DNA of 8,208 nt, taken from assembly GCA_002440945.1 (NCBI GenBank), contig DJWG01000104.1, positions 13,590 to 21,797 on the forward strand, read 5' to 3'. Position 1 is the first letter of the stretch, and the number at the start of each line of letters is the position of its first letter. The stretch comes from Rhodobacteraceae bacterium UBA6236 (lineage in GTDB: Bacteria; Pseudomonadota; Alphaproteobacteria; Rhodobacterales; Rhodobacteraceae). Under the pieces are notes generated by a model that was given only the letters and a program-made list of their open reading frames with translations, was not told the DNA's origin and ran no database searches. The translations under genes were made by a program, and so were the position numbers. Positions 5,928 to 8,208 of the stretch are shown one piece after another.

Positions 5928-7187
5928 ATGATGCGCAAATTCATGGCAGGCACGATCCTTTGCCTTCTCGGATCTCCCCTCGCGGCGGCACCTTCGCAGG
6001 ACTGGTCAGCGATGATCGCCCGGGACGGCCTGGCGAAGACCGAAACCGCCATCGCCAAACTATCCGATCCCACGCCCGAGGATCTGCTTGCCCTTGCCAT
6101 GACGCAGTTCCTGGCCGGGATCGAGGCCGGTCTTCACGACCGCTGGACCGTCGGTCACTCGCAGGACAGCATCCTGCCCCTTTTCCGCCTGCCGATCGCG
6201 CCCAACCCGAACCCCGCGCCCTTTGATCCGGCGCTGGTCGAGACGGTGTTTGGCAATCTTGACACCCGGATGGAGGACGCCCGCGCCACCCTGTCGCGCA
6301 TTCCCGCCGAAGGTGACATCGGCCTTGTCCTGCGCCCCGATGACCTCTGGTTCGACATCAACGGCTCTGGCAGTCGCGACGAAGGCGAGGCGATCTTGGC
6401 CGTAGGCGAAACCTTCCTCGCCCAGCCGCGCGACAACTTAGACACCGGCGTGATGGAAACCTCGCAGCTACCCAAGATCGACGGCATCCGGTTCGACCGC
6501 GCCGATGTGTCCTGGCTGACCGCCTATACGCATCTTCTGTCCGGCATCGCCGACATGGTGCGTGCCTTCCAGCCAACCCCGGTAATTGATCGGGTGATGA
6601 AGGGGCGGATGGCGATGCTCGAAAAGGGCATCTTTGCGCCGTTGGATGGCGTGGTGTCCGATGGCGGAACCAACAGCTATCCCAATGAAATCGACATGGT
6701 CGCCATGGTACTCTTGACCTTGCGCCAGCAACCGGTCCCCGAATTCACCCGGTCGGGCCGGGGCCATTTTCTGTCGATGGTGGCCGAAAATCGCCGCTTC
6801 TGGACCGAAGTCGCCGCAGAAACCGATAACGACCGGGAATGGATCCCGAACAGCAAGCAGACCCCCGCGCTGGGGCCGTCCTTTCCCGAAGGAATGGACG
6901 TGGCCTGGCTTGCCGTGCTGGACGATGCCGAAAAGCTGCTGAAGGGCGAATTGCTGGTGCCCTACGTCGAATTCATCGTCGGTACGTCGAGGAACGCCGC
7001 CACCACCGGCTTCGACCTTGCTGCCTGGCTGGAAGACCCGGCGCCCGTGGATCTGGTCGAATGGTTGCACGGCATGGGGCTGGAACCCTGGCTGAGGCAG
7101 GGCCCCCTTGTGACTGCGCAGAGCCTGACCGCGTTCGAAGAACTTGTCAGCGGCAACGGCGTGCTCTTTGCCATCTGGTTCAACTGA
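5928..7187 (+). CDS. Predicted secreted protein of unknown function with an EF-hand-like loop
   Basis: I do not recognise a named family. The 419-residue product begins with a signal peptide (MMRKF, then a hydrophobic stretch ending LAAA at about 18-21), so it is probably exported to the periplasm; there is no lipobox cysteine at the cleavage point and no later membrane helix. Residues 143-154, DINGSGSRDEGE, match a 12-residue EF-hand-type calcium loop at positions 1, 3, 5, 6, 7, 9 and 12 (D, N, S, G, S, D, E). The rest looks alpha-helical and tryptophan-containing, with no catalytic motif I can name. Two adjacent ATGs are possible (5928 and 5931); AGGA at 5921-5924 is slightly better spaced for the second. 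It starts just after the mdh terminator and ends 194 bp before sucC, so its own transcription is unclear. The frame is intact throughout. Confidence 0.85.
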   Translation: MMRKFMAGTILCLLGSPLAAAPSQDWSAMIARDGLAKTETAIAKLSDPTPEDLLALAMTQFLAGIEAGLHDRWTVGHSQDSILPLFRLPIAPNPNPAPFDPALVETVFGNLDTRMEDARATLSRIPAEGDIGLVLRPDDLWFDINGSGSRDEGEAILAVGETFLAQPRDNLDTGVMETSQLPKIDGIRFDRADVSWLTAYTHLLSGIADMVRAFQPTPVIDRVMKGRMAMLEKGIFAPLDGVVSDGGTNSYPNEIDMVAMVLLTLRQQPVPEFTRSGRGHFLSMVAENRRFWTEVAAETDNDREWIPNSKQTPALGPSFPEGMDVAWLAVLDDAEKLLKGELLVPYVEFIVGTSRNAATTGFDLAAWLEDPAPVDLVEWLHGMGLEPWLRQGPLVTAQSLTAFEELVSGNGVLFAIWFN

Positions 7188-7241
7188 CCTCGAAGCCTGC
7201 CCGCTGCGTCGAAAACCGAGTCTTTCTGCGCTGCGCCTGCG

Positions 7242-7276
7242 TTTGTGATCACACTATCAAAACGTGTGATCACAAA
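7242..7276. promoter_or_regulatory. Paired palindrome operator-like element upstream of sucC
   Basis: Two perfect copies of TGTGATCACA, at 7244-7253 and 7265-7274, have centres 21 bp apart. Together they make a 13-bp perfect inverted repeat (TTTGTGATCACAC and GTGTGATCACAAA) around a 9-nt AT-rich spacer. The element lies 106-140 bp upstream of the sucC start codon and 54 bp after the preceding gene. It repeats, in sequence and in spacing, the element before sdhC. A T6 run at 7283-7288 follows six bases later, so an additional terminator role for the preceding gene is possible, but the copy before sdhC lacks such a run. I favour an operator for a dimeric regulator that binds two sites on one DNA face. 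Confidence 0.72.
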
Positions 7277-7381
7277 AGTCGGTTTTTTCCGCAGACCGGC
7301 GCAATTGGACCCATTTAGGCTTTGGACACCCGGACCGGCTATGGCATGTGGGCCGCGAACTGCATCTGATGAGGATCGCCC

Positions 7382-8208
7382 ATGAACATCCACGAATATC
7401 AGGCCAAGGCCCTGCTGCGCAGCTACGGCGCGCCGGTCTCCGACGGCCGCCCCGTCCTGCGCGCCGAAGAGGCGAAGACCGCAGCGGGCGAGCTTGACGG
7501 TCCGCTTTGGGTCGTGAAGGCGCAGATCCATGCGGGCGGCCGCGGCAAGGGCAAGTTCGTCGAACCCGAAGCCGGTGAAAAAGGCGGCGTCCGTCTGGCC
7601 AAATCGGTGAGCGAAGCCGCCGAACTGGCCAAGCAGATGCTGGGCCGCACCCTGGTCACGCACCAGACCGGGCCGGTGGGCAAGCAGGTCAACCGCATCT
7701 ACATCGAAGCCGGCAGCGACATCGCGCGCGAACTTTACCTTGCGCTTCTGGTCGACCGTCAGACCTCGCGCATCTCCTTCGTCGTTTCGACCGAAGGCGG
7801 GATGGACATTGAAGAAGTGGCCGCCCACACCCCCGAAAAGATCCTCTCCTTCTCGGTCGACCCGGCTTCGGGCCTGTCGGATTTCCACGGCCGCCGCGTT
7901 GCCTATGCGCTGAAGCTGGAAGGCCAGGCGGTCAAGCAGTGCGTGCAGTTGGTGAAAACGCTCTACAAGGCCTTCCTCGAGAAGGACATGGAGATGCTGG
8001 AGATCAACCCGCTGATCGTCATGCCCGACGGCAACCTGAAGGTGCTGGACGCGAAAGTGTCCTTCGACAACAACGCGCTTTATCGCCACCCCGATATCCT
8101 CGCCCTGCGCGACGAAACCGAGGAAGACCCGAAAGAACTGGCCGCGTCGAAGTTCGACCTGAACTACATCGCGCTGGAAGGTGAAATCGGCTGCATGGTC
8201 AACGGCGC
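7382..8208 (+). CDS. sucC: Succinyl-CoA synthetase (ADP-forming) beta subunit, N-terminal part (runs off right edge)
   Basis: The ATP-grasp subunit of succinyl-CoA synthetase, which with SucD converts succinyl-CoA to succinate while making ATP or GTP. 275 complete codons are visible out of about 390-400. It opens with [12 protein letters not shown], then [15 protein letters not shown] at 45-59, where Lys46 and the glycine-rich loop bind nucleotide as in E. coli. EINPL at 207-211 and DAKV at 223-226 supply the metal-ligand residues (Asn209 and Asp223, matching Asn199 and Asp213 of E. coli). The ATG is preceded by GAGGA at 7371-7375 with 6 nt spacing. sucD is expected past the right edge but is not visible. 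Upstream there is no clear sigma-70 promoter, but the paired TGTGATCACA element at 7242-7276 suggests regulation in common with sdhC. Confidence 0.98.
   Translation, partial: MNIHEYQAKALLRSYGAPVSDGRPVLRAEEAKTAAGELDGPLWVVKAQIHAGGRGKGKFVEPEAGEKGGVRLAKSVSEAAELAKQMLGRTLVTHQTGPVGKQVNRIYIEAGSDIARELYLALLVDRQTSRISFVVSTEGGMDIEEVAAHTPEKILSFSVDPASGLSDFHGRRVAYALKLEGQAVKQCVQLVKTLYKAFLEKDMEMLEINPLIVMPDGNLKVLDAKVSFDNNALYRHPDILALRDETEEDPKELAASKFDLNYIALEGEIGCMVNG

Noticed and set aside
6962..8089. Minus-strand open frame of 375 codons opposite sucC and its upstream region
   Set aside because: Antisense to sucC, passes through the operator pair and the end of the secreted-protein gene; composition is that of a shadow frame.

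Overview
This is a GC-rich window with long antisense shadow frames. Its proteins read as alphaproteobacterial, and the gene set points to a member of the Rhodobacteraceae (Rhodobacter/Paracoccus-like). The reason is that ethylmalonyl-CoA (EMC) pathway genes (mesaconyl-CoA hydratase, malyl-CoA thioesterase) sit beside succinate dehydrogenase, malate dehydrogenase and succinyl-CoA synthetase. No RNA gene, insertion sequence, CRISPR array or phage gene is visible. The window is a core-metabolism locus rather than an island.

Layout. The left half is read on the minus strand, in transcription order: a TauE/SafE-type membrane permease (TTG start), mcl2, an NnrU-family membrane protein, mch, then sdhC, sdhD and the first 148 codons of sdhA, which runs off the left edge. 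The right half is read on the plus strand: mdh, a strong intrinsic terminator, a secreted protein of unknown function with an EF-hand-like loop, and the first 275 codons of sucC, which runs off the right edge. The permease and mdh are divergent across a 166-bp spacer.

How the genes fit together. In the EMC pathway (established in Rhodobacter sphaeroides and Methylobacterium), Mch hydrates mesaconyl-CoA to beta-methylmalyl-CoA, which is cleaved to glyoxylate and propionyl-CoA. Glyoxylate plus a second acetyl-CoA gives malyl-CoA, which Mcl2 hydrolyses to malate. Propionyl-CoA ends as succinyl-CoA. Malate is the substrate of Mdh, succinyl-CoA of SucCD, and succinate of Sdh. The locus therefore groups the exit enzymes of acetyl-CoA assimilation with the TCA enzymes that receive their products.

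Main unexplained signal. A pair of 10-bp palindromes, TGTGATCACA, with centres exactly 21 bp apart, occurs upstream of sdhC (1376-1408) and again upstream of sucC (7242-7276), about 6 kb away and on the opposite coding strand. Spacing and sequence are conserved while the surroundings differ, which suggests a shared operator for an unidentified dimeric regulator coordinating the two TCA operons. A degenerate copy with the same 21-bp spacing lies inside sdhD and may be coincidental.
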